A stretch of DNA of 64,000 nt from Paenibacillus puerhi (GTDB lineage Bacteria; Bacillota; Bacilli; Paenibacillales; NBRC-103111). The notes under the pieces were generated by a model. The model saw nothing but the letters and a program-made list of their open reading frames with translations. It made no database searches and was not told the origin of the DNA. Both the position numbers and the translations under genes were made by a program. Positions within the stretch are counted from its first letter, which is position 1. Each line of letters opens with the position of its first letter. The stretch is taken from assembly GCF_009846885.1 (NCBI RefSeq), contig NZ_WUWM01000012.1:62001-126000 (forward strand). Direction: 5' to 3'. Positions 17,386 through 26,150 of the stretch are shown one piece after another.

Positions 17386-18228
17386 CTACAAATTGCTCGC
17401 ATTAAACGTATCCCCTTCATCCATGCTTCCGGATTGGAAGCCTTTATGGAACCAGCGCATTCGCTGCTCCGAGGTGCCGTGCGTGAAGGTTTCGGGGACG
17501 ACATGGCCCTGGGCTTTTTTCTGAATGCTGTCGTCTCCGACAGCGCTGGCCGCCGTCAGAGCCTCCTCCAGATCGCCCTCTTCGAGCAGGTTCATGTCCT
17601 GGGCATGATGCGCCCACACGCCTGCCAGGTAATCGGCCTGCAGCTCGAAGCGAACCTGGATTTTATTGTACTCGGTCTGACTCAAGCTTTGGCGAAGAGG
17701 AGCGAGCTGCTTCGTCGTGCCGAGCAGAGTTTGCACATGATGCCCCACCTCGTGGGCGATCACGTAAGCCATGGCAAAGTCCCCCGGTGCCTTGAACTCC
17801 CTGCGAAGCTCGTCGTAGAAGCTTAGATCGATGTACAGCTTATGGTCCCCCGGGCAGTAGAAGGGTCCCGTCGAGGAGCCGGCTGTTCCGCAAGCGGACT
17901 GGACGCTGTTCGTGAATAAGACGAGTGTAGGCTTTTCGTAGGCCAGGCCTTTCTCCTGAAATAGCCGGGTCCATACCTCCTCCGTATCCGCAAGAACGAC
18001 CGAGACAAACTCAGCCAGCTCCTTCTCTTGTGCCGTTTGCTCGTAGGGGGCGGAAGTGCTGGAGCCCGGAGTCGTTATTTGATTGAGCATGTCCCCTGGA
18101 TTGCCGCCCAGCAGCATGACGATAATCACAAGGATCACCCCGCCGATACCGCCTCCCACGAGCTTGCCGCCTCCCATACCTCGCCGATCCTCTACATTGG
18201 AGCTTCCACGTCTTCCTTTCCATTGCAT
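17386..18228 (-). CDS. YpfJ/KPN_02809-family neutral zinc metallopeptidase
   Basis: Predicted membrane-anchored zinc-dependent peptidase of 280 residues. A glycine-rich N-terminus with an RRG cluster precedes one membrane segment (about 26-45, GGGIGGVILVIIVMLLGG). The zinc motif HEVGHH gives ligands H159 and H163 with catalytic E160, and the glutamate/aspartate in FELQADYLAGVWAHHA (about 198-213) supplies the third ligand. Conserved SACGTAGSSTGPFYCPGDHKLYIDLSF precedes it. ATG follows GGAGGG by seven bases. The family's physiological substrate is not known. It stands alone between the ABC gene and a VOC-protein gene. Confidence 0.93.
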   Translation of the reverse strand: MQWKGRRGSSNVEDRRGMGGGKLVGGGIGGVILVIIVMLLGGNPGDMLNQITTPGSSTSAPYEQTAQEKELAEFVSVVLADTEEVWTRLFQEKGLAYEKPTLVLFTNSVQSACGTAGSSTGPFYCPGDHKLYIDLSFYDELRREFKAPGDFAMAYVIAHEVGHHVQTLLGTTKQLAPLRQSLSQTEYNKIQVRFELQADYLAGVWAHHAQDMNLLEEGDLEEALTAASAVGDDSIQKKAQGHVVPETFTHGTSEQRMRWFHKGFQSGSMDEGDTFNASNL

Positions 18229-18313
18229 GATGGTTCCCTCCCCGGTTGCCTGTTGAAAGTCCTAATGCTGTATACCCGGAAAAGGCGGCTATCAATCCGA
18301 TCGGCTGATCCGG

Positions 18314-18724
18314 TTAGTGGAGCCCCGGCTTAGCCTCGGTGGTTATCATCCACAGCACGCCGAACCTGTCCTCAATTTCCCCGAACAGAGAGCCCCCGAA
18401 GGCCGGCTCCAGCGGTTGCCTGATCTTGCCCCCGTATGCCAGGTTGGCGAAGGCTTGGCGAGCCTCTGCTTCGGTGGAAAACTCCATGACCAACGTGATC
18501 GCGTTCCCCGGGACGAGCGGCTCCAAGACAACGTCGGACATTAGGAATTGGATTTCGCCGGCGATAAAGCTGATTTGCAGCACTTTGTTTTCCCAGCTCT
18601 TCGGGGCATCCGGCAGCTGCCCGTACGTGATAACGGATAACAGCTCTCCACCGAGCGCCTGGATGTAGAACTCAGCCTGCAGCAGCGCATGTTCCGACCG
18701 GATATATGTGTTGGGTTTAGCCAT
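18314..18724 (-). CDS. VOC-superfamily (PhnB/glyoxalase-like) protein
   Basis: Small 136-residue protein of the PhnB/3-demethylubiquinone-like VOC fold. Features are the N-terminal AEFYIQALGGELLSV strand-helix unit, the central ISFIAGEIQFLMSDVV and the C-terminal FGGSLFGEIEDRFGVLWMI. Members are often called glyoxalase-like, but substrates are generally unknown, and metal ligands cannot be assigned with certainty here. The N-terminal motif of this subfamily normally has the pattern EAFxFYxxxFGGE, which fits. It lies upstream of and in the same direction as the zinc peptidase gene, 85 bases away, so the two may be co-transcribed. Confidence 0.85.
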   Translation of the reverse strand: MAKPNTYIRSEHALLQAEFYIQALGGELLSVITYGQLPDAPKSWENKVLQISFIAGEIQFLMSDVVLEPLVPGNAITLVMEFSTEAEARQAFANLAYGGKIRQPLEPAFGGSLFGEIEDRFGVLWMITTEAKPGLH

Positions 18725-18906
18725 TACGCCACCATCCTCTCTTAGTCGGGTTAGGCTTGCAGAGCCAGTATAACATGCTGTCTGCTTGCGGATTTCTTAG
18801 GAATTGCTAGGTTTTCGCTGTTTGGGCTGGCGAAGAAAAGACCTCTAACGTGTAGTTTTATGCTAGAATAGGCCCGATGGATGCAATGACGAAAAGAGGG
18901 GTTATC

Positions 18907-19086
18907 ATGCGAATTAAAGTTCAACTATCTGTGGGTGGACAGGCGGTAAAGGAAGAGGAACTGGTCATCGCTGAGAGTAAGCTTGGTGAGTTGACGGACG
19001 AGGAGATCGAGCAGGCGATTGAGATCAAAATCCGCAGCTGGGCGGATAAGCTTATCCATATCGATTGGGAAGCGGTAGAGGAATAA
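18907..19086 (+). CDS. Small acidic protein of unknown function
   Basis: A 59-residue protein (MRIKVQLSVGGQAVKEEEL at its start) with a beta-rich first half and an acidic amphipathic helix (LTDEEIEQAIEIKIRSWADKL-like, about 28-48). The frame continues upstream to ATG 18877, but ATG 18907 has the Shine-Dalgarno AAGAGGGG six bases before it. I do not recognise a family. Codon use is ordinary for the region, and the intact charge pattern makes it a likely real gene. Confidence 0.7.
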   Translation: MRIKVQLSVGGQAVKEEELVIAESKLGELTDEEIEQAIEIKIRSWADKLIHIDWEAVEE

Positions 19087-19219
19087 GGCGGAGCAGGGAC
19101 CGGACAGGCGTGGATATTGGCGAAGACCCTGATAAGACTGAAAGTCTGTACAAGCAGGCAGACCCATGTTATAGTGGGGAAACTTGCGATGTAAAGGTAG
19201 GATGTTTGGAGGTTTGTAT

Positions 19220-19909
19220 ATGCTCAAGAAAGCAACAAGGCTTACGCTTGTGGATCAGGTCATCCTGCAGATTGAGAGCATGATCGAATCCGGCGCATGG
19301 GTGGTAGGGGAGAAGATTCCGGCTGAGCCGGAGCTCATAGCGGGGCTGCAGGTTAGCCGCAATACGCTGCGCGAAGGCGTTAAGGCTCTATGTCACGCCG
19401 GTGTGCTGGTGACGAAGCAGGGAGACGGAACCTATGTATGCTCGAGCAGTACGCTTGGGGCTGCGCTTCAGCGCAGGGCGCAGCGTTCCGGCTTGATGGA
19501 GACTTTGGAGGTTCGCCATGCGCTTGAGCAGGAGGCGGCCAGACTGTCCGCCGCCAGACGAACGGGAGAGGATCTGGCCCGAATCCGTAATTATCATCAA
19601 GCTTGCAGTGAGTATGCGTTAAGCCGCGACATTGCAAAATATGTAGAGACCGATCTCAAGCTGCATCAGGCTATTGTGGAATCGACGGGGAACCATATGC
19701 TCATCGAGCTATACGGCCATATGACCGAGGCCATACGGGAGTCGATAAGGATGACCATGCACAAGCAGGCGTCGGAATGGCTGCCGAAAAGCAGGCATGA
19801 GCAGCTGGTGAAGGCGATTATCGAGGGCGACGTAGAGAAGGCAGGGTTGGCGGTTCAGCGGGATATTGAGGAGCTGAAGCAAGCTTTAGAGAGGGATGAC
19901 ATCACGTGA
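19220..19909 (+). CDS. FadR-type GntR-family regulator
   Basis: Transcriptional regulator of about 229 residues with an N-terminal winged helix (LVDQVILQIESMIESGAW, then IPAEPELIAGLQVSRNTLREGVKAL, about 10-60) and an all-helical FCD ligand domain (about 85-225) with the metal-binding-type pattern D..LH..I......N. ATG 19220 lies seven bases after GGAGGT; an earlier in-frame ATG at 19184 is not preferred. The stop overlaps the GTG of the following transporter by four bases, so the regulator and transporter form one unit. The FCD domain suggests a small organic acid effector. Confidence 0.92.
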   Translation: MLKKATRLTLVDQVILQIESMIESGAWVVGEKIPAEPELIAGLQVSRNTLREGVKALCHAGVLVTKQGDGTYVCSSSTLGAALQRRAQRSGLMETLEVRHALEQEAARLSAARRTGEDLARIRNYHQACSEYALSRDIAKYVETDLKLHQAIVESTGNHMLIELYGHMTEAIRESIRMTMHKQASEWLPKSRHEQLVKAIIEGDVEKAGLAVQRDIEELKQALERDDIT

Positions 19910-21132
19910 AATCTATGAAAATGCATGCATCGGTCAAGGGAGGGGCAGGCTCTATTACAGAAGGCTGGCTGCTTGTGGTAGGCATTATTTTTATAGCGGC
20001 CAATCTGCGGGCGCCCCTAACATCAGTCGGTCCGTTGATCGGAGTCATAAAGGAGAAGCTGGCGATCTCGGGTACGCTGGCCGGCATGATCACGACGCTG
20101 CCCGTACTGGCCTTTGCCCTTCTGTCCCCGGTTGCCCCCATGCTGGCACGCCGCTTCGGGCTATCCCGCGTACTCTGGTTCGCGATGCTTTTGCTTGCGG
20201 CGGGGGTACTGATCCGCTCCTCTGCCAGCATAAGCCTGCTGCTCGCAGGAACGCTTATACTGGGGCTTGCGATATCGGTCTGCAACGTTCTGATGCCGAG
20301 TCTGATCAAAGACCGATACCCGCAGAGAACGGGCCTGATGATCGGCGTCTACTCGGTATCGATGAATATCAGCGGTGCGCTAGCCTCGGGCGTCAGCGTG
20401 CCGCTTGCCATCGGCTTGGGTCTCGGATGGAAGGGGGCGCTCGGCATATGGGCGCTGCTGGCTGTCGTTGCGCTTGCTATCTGGCTTCCTCAGGCGAGTA
20501 TCGGGAGAGGCCGCCCAGGCAAGACGACGGAGGCGTCACAGGCCCCTAGGGTCAACGTATGGAAATCTTCGCTCGCCTGGCAGGTTGCTTTGTATATGGG
20601 AACTCAGTCCTTATTGTTCTATGTCATGATTACCTGGATACCTAATATACTGACCACCTATGGGATGAGCCCTGGCGCCGCGGGCTGGACGCTCTCCGTG
20701 ATGCAGCTTGCTGTGCTTCCGGCTTCGTTCGGGGTACCGGTGCTGGCCGGCCGCATGAAAAGCCAGGTTGCGCTGATGATCGTCGTCGTATCCTTCTTCA
20801 TTATTGGCTTCGGGGGGCTTCTTCTGGGGGGAGGACGTCTAGTGGTGCTTTGGACGCTTTTTATCGGGCTCGGCGCAGGCTGTACCTTCAGCCTGGCGAT
20901 GATGCTGTACGGGCTGCGCTCCAAGACCTCTCATACGGCTGCCGAGCTATCCGGGATGTGTCAGGCCGTCGGCTATCTGCTGGCAGCTATCGGTCCGGTG
21001 CTGCTCGGCTATCTGCACGATGCGACCGGAGGCTGGACGATACCTTTGTGCATCCTATTGGCGGTCAGTCTTTGTACGATGGTATTCGGCATAGGGGCGG
21101 CCCGGAACCGGTATGTCGAGGACGGTCATTAG
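19906..21132 (+). CDS. CynX/NimT-type major facilitator transporter
   Basis: Membrane transporter of 408 residues with about 12 membrane segments; the first is WLLVVGIIFIAANLRAPLTSVGP, where NLRAPLTSVGPL is the hallmark of the CynX/NimT (cyanate, nitroimidazole) branch. The long basic loop near the middle (about 190-220, RPGKTTEASQAP) separates the two halves. The GTG start overlaps the upstream stop as GTGA; ATG 19915 is an alternative. Coupling to a FadR-type regulator suggests substrate-induced transport. The substrate cannot be deduced; the family name does not prove cyanate transport. Confidence 0.92.
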   Translation: MKSMKMHASVKGGAGSITEGWLLVVGIIFIAANLRAPLTSVGPLIGVIKEKLAISGTLAGMITTLPVLAFALLSPVAPMLARRFGLSRVLWFAMLLLAAGVLIRSSASISLLLAGTLILGLAISVCNVLMPSLIKDRYPQRTGLMIGVYSVSMNISGALASGVSVPLAIGLGLGWKGALGIWALLAVVALAIWLPQASIGRGRPGKTTEASQAPRVNVWKSSLAWQVALYMGTQSLLFYVMITWIPNILTTYGMSPGAAGWTLSVMQLAVLPASFGVPVLAGRMKSQVALMIVVVSFFIIGFGGLLLGGGRLVVLWTLFIGLGAGCTFSLAMMLYGLRSKTSHTAAELSGMCQAVGYLLAAIGPVLLGYLHDATGGWTIPLCILLAVSLCTMVFGIGAARNRYVEDGH

Positions 21133-21286
21133 AAGTGCAGGAAAGCCGGGTTCACCGTATAAGGCATGCGGACAAGCCCGGTCGCTGGAAGAATAATGGC
21201 GTCTATGCAACCTTCTTCGCGCAGATCGCGTTAAGTAAGTAACTCGCGAGGTTGTGTACAAACTGCATAAGAAAAGGAGAATCAGG

Positions 21287-22213
21287 ATGATGAGAAAACA
21301 AACATCCATGGCTCTAACCGCCCTGCTTCTAAGCAGCGTAACCTTCAGTTCAGCGTTTGCCTTCACCGATGTCGAGGAAGGTCAACGTGAGGCCGTCACG
21401 GCGTTAAAGGATCGTGGGGTGGTGAATGGGATCGATCAGGAGCATTTTGCGCCGAAAGGTCAGATCAGCTATGCCCAAAGCCTGCAGATGATTGTGAAGG
21501 CGATGGATCTCAACCTGGACTTGGTGAAGTTCATCAAGCAGCCTGTCGCATCGGACACGTATACGAATGTACCTGACGACGCCTGGTACGCGGACGCTTT
21601 TATTATAGCTCACTACCATGGGCTCGACATTCCGCGGGATGTCAACCCTCATGCGGCGATCACGCGCGAACAGTTCGGGGATTTGCTCGTCCGGGCCCTT
21701 GAGAAGAAAGGCAATTTTCCTTTGATCAAAATGTTTATCCAGATTCAGGACGAGGATCAGCTGAAGCCGGAGCTTCAAGGCACGATCCAACGGGCGTTGT
21801 TGTACAAAATAGCCCAGCTCGATCAGGAAGGCCGCTTCCATCCGAAAAGCGAGCTGACCCGCGGTGAGGCGGCAGCTTGGGTATACAATGCGATTCGGGT
21901 GATGGAGGTCCATTCGCAAAAGCCCGCGCCGGCACAGGCGCCAGTACCAGCGCAGGCGGCGAAAATTGACGTTAGCCTGGAGAAGGTGAACGATGAGGTG
22001 AACAAGGTGACGTTAACCTGGGAACAAAGGCCGCACCCGGGCTATGGGATGGAAATCACCGGAATCCGATTTGAAGCGGGCGCCAAAGCGGTCATCATTT
22101 ACAAGCTGCATGAGCCCGATCCGGATAAGATGTACCCCCAGGTGATAACGCCTGCCAAGGTATCCACGTTCATCCCGTCCGGCTATGAAGCCGTTGCGGA
22201 GCCCGCGCTCTAA
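21287..22213 (+). CDS. Secreted SLH-domain protein
   Basis: Secreted 308-residue protein with a signal peptide (MMRKQTSMALTALLLSSVTF, cleavage after AFA at about 24) and up to three S-layer-homology-like repeats (about 24-215: FTDVEEGQREAVTALKDRGVVNG, then YTNVPDDAWYADAFIIAHYHG, then the RALLYKIAQLDQEGRFHPKSELTRGEAAAWV region), which bind pyruvylated cell-wall polymers. An APAQAPVPAQA linker leads to a small C-terminal beta domain (about 228-305) ending like a protease-complex-inhibitor/PrcB-type fold. ATG 21287 follows AAGGAGAATCAGG. Its role is probably cell-wall attachment of the C-terminal domain. Confidence 0.85.
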   Translation: MMRKQTSMALTALLLSSVTFSSAFAFTDVEEGQREAVTALKDRGVVNGIDQEHFAPKGQISYAQSLQMIVKAMDLNLDLVKFIKQPVASDTYTNVPDDAWYADAFIIAHYHGLDIPRDVNPHAAITREQFGDLLVRALEKKGNFPLIKMFIQIQDEDQLKPELQGTIQRALLYKIAQLDQEGRFHPKSELTRGEAAAWVYNAIRVMEVHSQKPAPAQAPVPAQAAKIDVSLEKVNDEVNKVTLTWEQRPHPGYGMEITGIRFEAGAKAVIIYKLHEPDPDKMYPQVITPAKVSTFIPSGYEAVAEPAL

Positions 22214-22293
22214 GCGATACCCATCTGATTCAGCTTCTTGGACAAGGGTAATAATGGATGGAACAACCAATACCCTATAAGGAGTGATTCAGA

Positions 22294-22605
22294 ATGGCAC
22301 AGAACAACCGCGATGGGAAAATGAGCCGCGAAGAAGCAGGACGTAAGGGTGGCGAAGAAACCTCGAGAACCCATGACCGTGAGTTCTACCAGGAGATCGG
22401 TCAAAAGGGTGGCGAAGAAACCTCGAGGACCCATGACCGCGAGTTCTACCAGGAGATCGGTCAAAAAGGCGGCGAATCCAGAGGAAATAACGGGAATCAA
22501 AACCGTAACGATAGCAGGGGCAGCGAGGATGACGGCAAGATGAGCCGCGAAGAGGCGGGACGCAAGGGCGGGGAAGCCCGGGCGCGCCAACGCGACAACT
22601 CCTAG
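22294..22605 (+). CDS. KGG-repeat stress protein (GsiB/YciG-like)
   Basis: A very hydrophilic 103-residue protein made almost entirely of KGGE-type repeats: two MSREEAGRKGGE units at the ends and two identical 20-residue units (ETSRTHDREFYQEIGQKGGE) between them. This is the glycine/charged pattern of GsiB and YciG, general-stress proteins with LEA-like, intrinsically disordered character thought to protect cells during drying or heat. ATG follows AAGGAGTGATTCAG. It stands alone and ends at a strong bidirectional terminator. Confidence 0.9.
   Translation: MAQNNRDGKMSREEAGRKGGEETSRTHDREFYQEIGQKGGEETSRTHDREFYQEIGQKGGESRGNNGNQNRNDSRGSEDDGKMSREEAGRKGGEARARQRDNS
22345..22464 (+). repeat. Two tandem 60-bp in-frame repeats
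   Basis: Units 22345-22404 and 22405-22464 differ at only two positions (A/G and T/C, both silent). Each encodes one 20-residue KGG unit of the stress protein. Near-identity at the DNA level points to recent duplication or gene conversion. Confidence 0.9.
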
Positions 22606-22638
22606 GCCTTAATTCGGCTGTGTAACACCGTGCAATAT

Positions 22639-22683
22639 AAAAAGGTCAGGAATGCCTTTAAGAAGGCGGTTCCTGACCTTTTT
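22639..22683. terminator. Bidirectional terminator
   Basis: AAAAAGGTCAGGAA pairs with TTCCTGACCTTTTT, with an inner GCCTT/AAGGC stem. A5 and T5 flank it, so it can end both the KGG gene and the converging minus-strand gene. Confidence 0.9.
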
Positions 22684-22699
22684 ACGGGATATAGGCAAT

Positions 22700-23128
22700 C
22701 TAGGCAGTATCCGAATGAAGCTCTTCCCGGTAAGAAGCGAGCGAGGCCTGGATAATCGTATCCAGGAACGCCGGTTCCAGGTCGGGCAGAATGGACTCGG
22801 CATACCGCCATGCATTTTCTTCAATCTCCAGGGCGATGAACCGGCGCTCGGGGTCCGTGATCTTCTCGTCCAGTCTTCCGGCCAGTCGCACTAGCTCCGC
22901 GTCCTCCGAGTGACCAAGCTCGTGGGCGCAGACGACCGCTATATAATCTTCTAACCGATCCAGAGAGCCGAAGAGCTGAAAGCACTGCTGCTTGATCGGT
23001 TCCTTGTAAATATACACTTGATGTGTGGCCATATGATATTTGCCGCCGACCAGCCGGTTTCCAGGGAAACGGGGCTCGATCTTGACCTCAATCCGGCTTC
23101 CCGAACGGCGCAGCAGCCTATCGACCAC
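22700..23128 (-). CDS. Small HELGH-containing putative zinc peptidase-like protein
   Basis: A 142-residue cytoplasmic protein with the motif AVVCAHELGHSEDAE (H70 and H74, E71 by count from the GTG start), the HExxH zinc signature of metallopeptidases, and a following ENAWRYAESILPD that offers a glutamate as a possible third ligand, spaced as in small M48- or SprT-like proteins. GTG 23128 lies 12 bases after AGGAGG, and the frame closes eleven codons further upstream. I cannot name the family. There is no signal peptide or membrane segment, and the substrate is unknown. Confidence 0.75.
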   Translation of the reverse strand: MVDRLLRRSGSRIEVKIEPRFPGNRLVGGKYHMATHQVYIYKEPIKQQCFQLFGSLDRLEDYIAVVCAHELGHSEDAELVRLAGRLDEKITDPERRFIALEIEENAWRYAESILPDLEPAFLDTIIQASLASYREELHSDTA

Positions 23129-23342
23129 CTGGCGGAATAATTCCTCCTCCAGCTTTCCTCACCTGACTCTCCTCGAAGTTAAACTCATTATAAAGGACCA
23201 TGATCGACAATGAAATAGGCCAGATTAATCTATTCCTACAATACGTCTGATTGACCGTAAAGGTTGCAGAATGCGCTCCATGTTGTCGAAGCATACGGGC
23301 CTGCGCGGCTGTCTCCCGCGTCCGTCTCCTTTAGCCCGGAGT

Positions 23343-23654
23343 CTAATCGTACTTCTCATCATCGACGCGGCTGAACCGGTCCACAATCAGCTCGGCCTCG
23401 GTCTCGAAGTTCAAGTATAACGGAGCGGGAAGACGGTCTGTGATCGTCTGCACGTCCGGCAGCTCCAGCAGTTCCTCCAGGGTCACGGGTCTGGGGTCCA
23501 AGCCATTCACCCAGTCGCGGAACGCATCGATGAATTGGTAGAAGGAAGCCTCGAATTCATTGGCCGTTCCCTCAGCCTCCTCTTCGTCCGCCGCCGACAT
23601 GGACGTCCAATTGCGCAGCGCGGCGTCCAGTGTCAGCCTTACCTTTGTATCCAT
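23343..23654 (-). CDS. Acidic protein of unknown function
   Basis: A 103-residue, strongly acidic protein (long EEEAEGTANEFEASF stretch) with predicted helices and no membrane segment. The ribosome site AGGAGGT is seven bases from the start codon. I do not recognise a family. The conserved-looking tail (LPAPLYLNFETEAELIVDRF) suggests a folded domain. The neighbours are single genes on both sides, giving no functional clue. Confidence 0.72.
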   Translation of the reverse strand: MDTKVRLTLDAALRNWTSMSAADEEEAEGTANEFEASFYQFIDAFRDWVNGLDPRPVTLEELLELPDVQTITDRLPAPLYLNFETEAELIVDRFSRVDDEKYD

Positions 23655-23883
23655 AGCATGTACCTCCTCGTATCGGCACTTGTCCTCTAATCAGCCTATT
23701 ATAACGCGATCCGGTGCGATTCGGCTAACCAGGCGGGAATGACCACAATTTGACAAGGGTAGTAAAATTATTGCAAGGTATAGGTAAGTCTATTACAATC
23801 AGTTTCGAAAGTGGCAGACTTTCCAGGCAAGGTCACTCGTCCCTGCAAAGGATTCAAACCATTATTTATTTTCTGGAGGTATC

Positions 23884-25521
23884 ATGAAAAAATTCGTAGC
23901 AATGCTCGCGACAGGAACCTTGGCCCTTTCTTTCTACTCGACGACTGCTCTTGTACAGCCGGCGGATGCGGCCTCAGCGGCTTCACTGACCGCTGACAGC
24001 TTCAAGGATCTGCAAGGCATCGATGCCAGCCTGAAGGCTAAGATTGACGCCATGCTGGCAGCCCAAGTTTTCGAAGGCGTATCCGCCGATACATTCGGTA
24101 TTCGCGACCATATGACGCGTGCCCAGTTTGCCAAGGTGGCCGCGCTGATCTTTGATCTGTCTGTAGACTCGAGCGTAACCACATCCAGCTTCTCCGACGT
24201 TCAGCCGACGGATGCGGCCAACGGCTGGGCTATCCCTTATATCGAGGCTGCCAAGAAGGCCGGATTGATCGACGGCATCACCGAGACGACCTTTGCTCCC
24301 GGAGAGCAGGTGACGGCAGGCCAACTGGATACGATCCTGCTCAAAGGGCTGGGGCAGCAGGTAGATACGACGGGAACTCCGTGGTTCGCGGATGCGGTCA
24401 AGCAAGCTGCCGCCCTCGGGATCCATCCGACAGGCAAAACGGGCGATGCGGCGGCAGACCGTGCGGATCTGGTCGCCAGCTCCTATGCGGTCAAGAAGCT
24501 TGTGGATAAGGAAACGGAGTCGCCAGCGGCGCCTGCGGATCCTCCGGCCTCCCCAGCACCTGTTTCGATCGTTTCCGTCCAAGCATCAAGCGATAACGCT
24601 AAGGTTCAAGTAGCCCTGGATCAGGAAGTCGATACCGCCAAAGCGACGCTTACCCTGACCCGGGGAGGAGCGGTCGTCCCGGCTTCCGCCCAATGGGCCG
24701 CCGACAAAAAGTCTGCGACGCTGACAGCCTCAGCCGCGCTCGCAGCGGGTGACTACACCGTAACCTTGACCGGGCTGGACGCTTCCGCGGTCAAGCGGGC
24801 TACTGGCTCCTTTACCATTAAAGCTACGGTTTCTTCCGGCAGCGGAAGCTACGAAATCAAGCAAACGCTGGAGTTAGCGAATGTCATCGACAGTGGATTG
24901 ACGGAAGTGGCTAGCGGCAGCAATGGACTAGAGACGAAGGCGAATGCGGAAGACCCGACGGTCAGCAAGTTTGCCAAGGAAGTGAAGATCAACGTCACAT
25001 CAGGCGGCGAAGCCGTGGCCGTTCCAGGCATTATCAAAGCTATAACCTCGTCCGACCCAAGCATCGTCAAGGTGGGCGTATCCGCCGATAATCGCGGCTA
25101 TGTGCTCGGCAACAAAGCGGGAACGGCTACGCTGAACATCATGTTCAAGGCGCTGGACGGAGACGATAAGCTGATGCAAGCTACCGTTGTCGTGAAAGCG
25201 GACGGGGTAGTCGGCAAGATCATCCGGGCGGGCCGCACGACGTATCATCACGACCTGTCAGCTTCCAGTCAATTCGACGCGTATGAAGCGATGGATCTGA
25301 GCATCACCGACAATTATGATATCAAGTATGAGAAGAGCGAGATCAAGAAATATAACTTTGCGCTGGCTGTCGGGTTTACGGCGACTGCCATCGAGGGCGG
25401 CGGCAGCGTTGAAGTCGGTCAGGACGGCATCGTCCGGATATCAGGCACCGTAACTTCCTTTGAGCTGGGCGCTGTATTGCCTAGTGGGGAAAGTGCGGTC
25501 ACTTATGTACGCGTAGAGTAA
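23884..25521 (+). CDS. Secreted SLH-domain protein with Ig-like region
   Basis: Secreted, cell-wall-associated protein of 545 residues. A signal peptide (MKKFVAMLATGTLALSFYST, cleavage near ADA at about 30) is followed by S-layer-homology repeats (about 35-205; ITETTFAPGEQVTAGQ is a typical SLH end), a proline/alanine linker (about 206-225), a bacterial Ig-like segment (about 226-315, DNAKVQVALDQEVDTAKATLTL) and a longer C-terminal domain without a recognised family. ATG follows CTGGAGG. A leader of over 100 bases with a small GAAAGT/ACTTTC hairpin precedes it. It is probably an S-layer-associated surface protein. Confidence 0.87.
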   Translation: MKKFVAMLATGTLALSFYSTTALVQPADAASAASLTADSFKDLQGIDASLKAKIDAMLAAQVFEGVSADTFGIRDHMTRAQFAKVAALIFDLSVDSSVTTSSFSDVQPTDAANGWAIPYIEAAKKAGLIDGITETTFAPGEQVTAGQLDTILLKGLGQQVDTTGTPWFADAVKQAAALGIHPTGKTGDAAADRADLVASSYAVKKLVDKETESPAAPADPPASPAPVSIVSVQASSDNAKVQVALDQEVDTAKATLTLTRGGAVVPASAQWAADKKSATLTASAALAAGDYTVTLTGLDASAVKRATGSFTIKATVSSGSGSYEIKQTLELANVIDSGLTEVASGSNGLETKANAEDPTVSKFAKEVKINVTSGGEAVAVPGIIKAITSSDPSIVKVGVSADNRGYVLGNKAGTATLNIMFKALDGDDKLMQATVVVKADGVVGKIIRAGRTTYHHDLSASSQFDAYEAMDLSITDNYDIKYEKSEIKKYNFALAVGFTATAIEGGGSVEVGQDGIVRISGTVTSFELGAVLPSGESAVTYVRVE

Positions 25522-25535
25522 GCCTACACAGAAAT

Positions 25536-25580
25536 AGACAGCTTCTGCAGAGCCTAGAATTCCTGCGGAGGCTGTCTTTA
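25536..25580 (+). terminator. Terminator after the SLH gene
   Basis: AGACAGCTTCTGCAG pairs with CTGCGGAGGCTGTCT (with G-T pairs), followed by TTTATT. Confidence 0.75.
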
Positions 25581-25611
25581 TTCCTGGAGGCCCGGAAAGA
25601 GGGATCCCATC

Positions 25612-26124
25612 ATTACCGTACAAACCACCACGGATATCGACGCTCCGATCGAGCTGTGCTTTATGCTGGCTTGCGACTTGCGGCTGCATACCGAGACGGT
25701 ATGGCCGCATACGCGCGAGAGCATCGTCGCAGGTCCGGCGACCGGTCTGCTGCAGGGCGGAGACCTGGTGACCTTCGAAGCGACCCATTTCCTGATCCGG
25801 CAGCGACTGACGGCCCGCGTGACGGAGTACGTCGCTCCCTATCGGTTTGTTGATGAGATGATCAGCGGGGCATTTCGAACGCTGCGGCATACCCACGCTT
25901 TCGAAGTGTGCGGCGAGCGTACCATGATGACCGATACGCTGGAGCTTTCGGCTCCGCTGGGCATTCTGGGCTGGCTGGCGGAGCGGGTGGTGCTGCGCAG
26001 CTACATGGAGGCGTTTCTCATCTACCGCAACCGCAAGCTCAAGGCCGAGGCCGAAAGACGGGCGAAGCAGCAGATGAACACGCTTTTGTTTGATAACCGG
26101 CCCAAACAGGTAAGAAAAGAGTGA
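25612..26124 (+). CDS. SRPBCC-family (cyclase/dehydrase-like) protein, probable non-ATG start
   Basis: A START/SRPBCC-fold protein: the beginning ITVQTTTDIDAPIELCF is the usual first strand and helix, and the end has the long helix LGWLAERVVLRSYMEAFLIYRNRKLKAEAE. The first ATG (25663) falls inside that helix, after the whole first strand. Between the preceding in-frame stop (25555) and 25663 there is no ATG, GTG or TTG, but a good ribosome site GGAAAGAGGG lies just before ATC 25609 and ATT 25612. An ATT/ATC start, or a base change in the start codon, is therefore likely; the size is about 170 residues. A hydrophobic small ligand is inferred from the fold. A small acidic gene follows. Confidence 0.7.
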   Translation: MTVQTTTDIDAPIELCFMLACDLRLHTETVWPHTRESIVAGPATGLLQGGDLVTFEATHFLIRQRLTARVTEYVAPYRFVDEMISGAFRTLRHTHAFEVCGERTMMTDTLELSAPLGILGWLAERVVLRSYMEAFLIYRNRKLKAEAERRAKQQMNTLLFDNRPKQVRKE

Positions 26125-26150
26125 GAACCTTACCTGGAGGTGAAGGCCAA

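Noticed and set aside
23780-23880. Possible riboswitch leader before the SLH gene
   Set aside because: A small GAAAGT/ACTTTC hairpin and purine-rich bits recall c-di-GMP leaders, but the conserved core of that class is absent.
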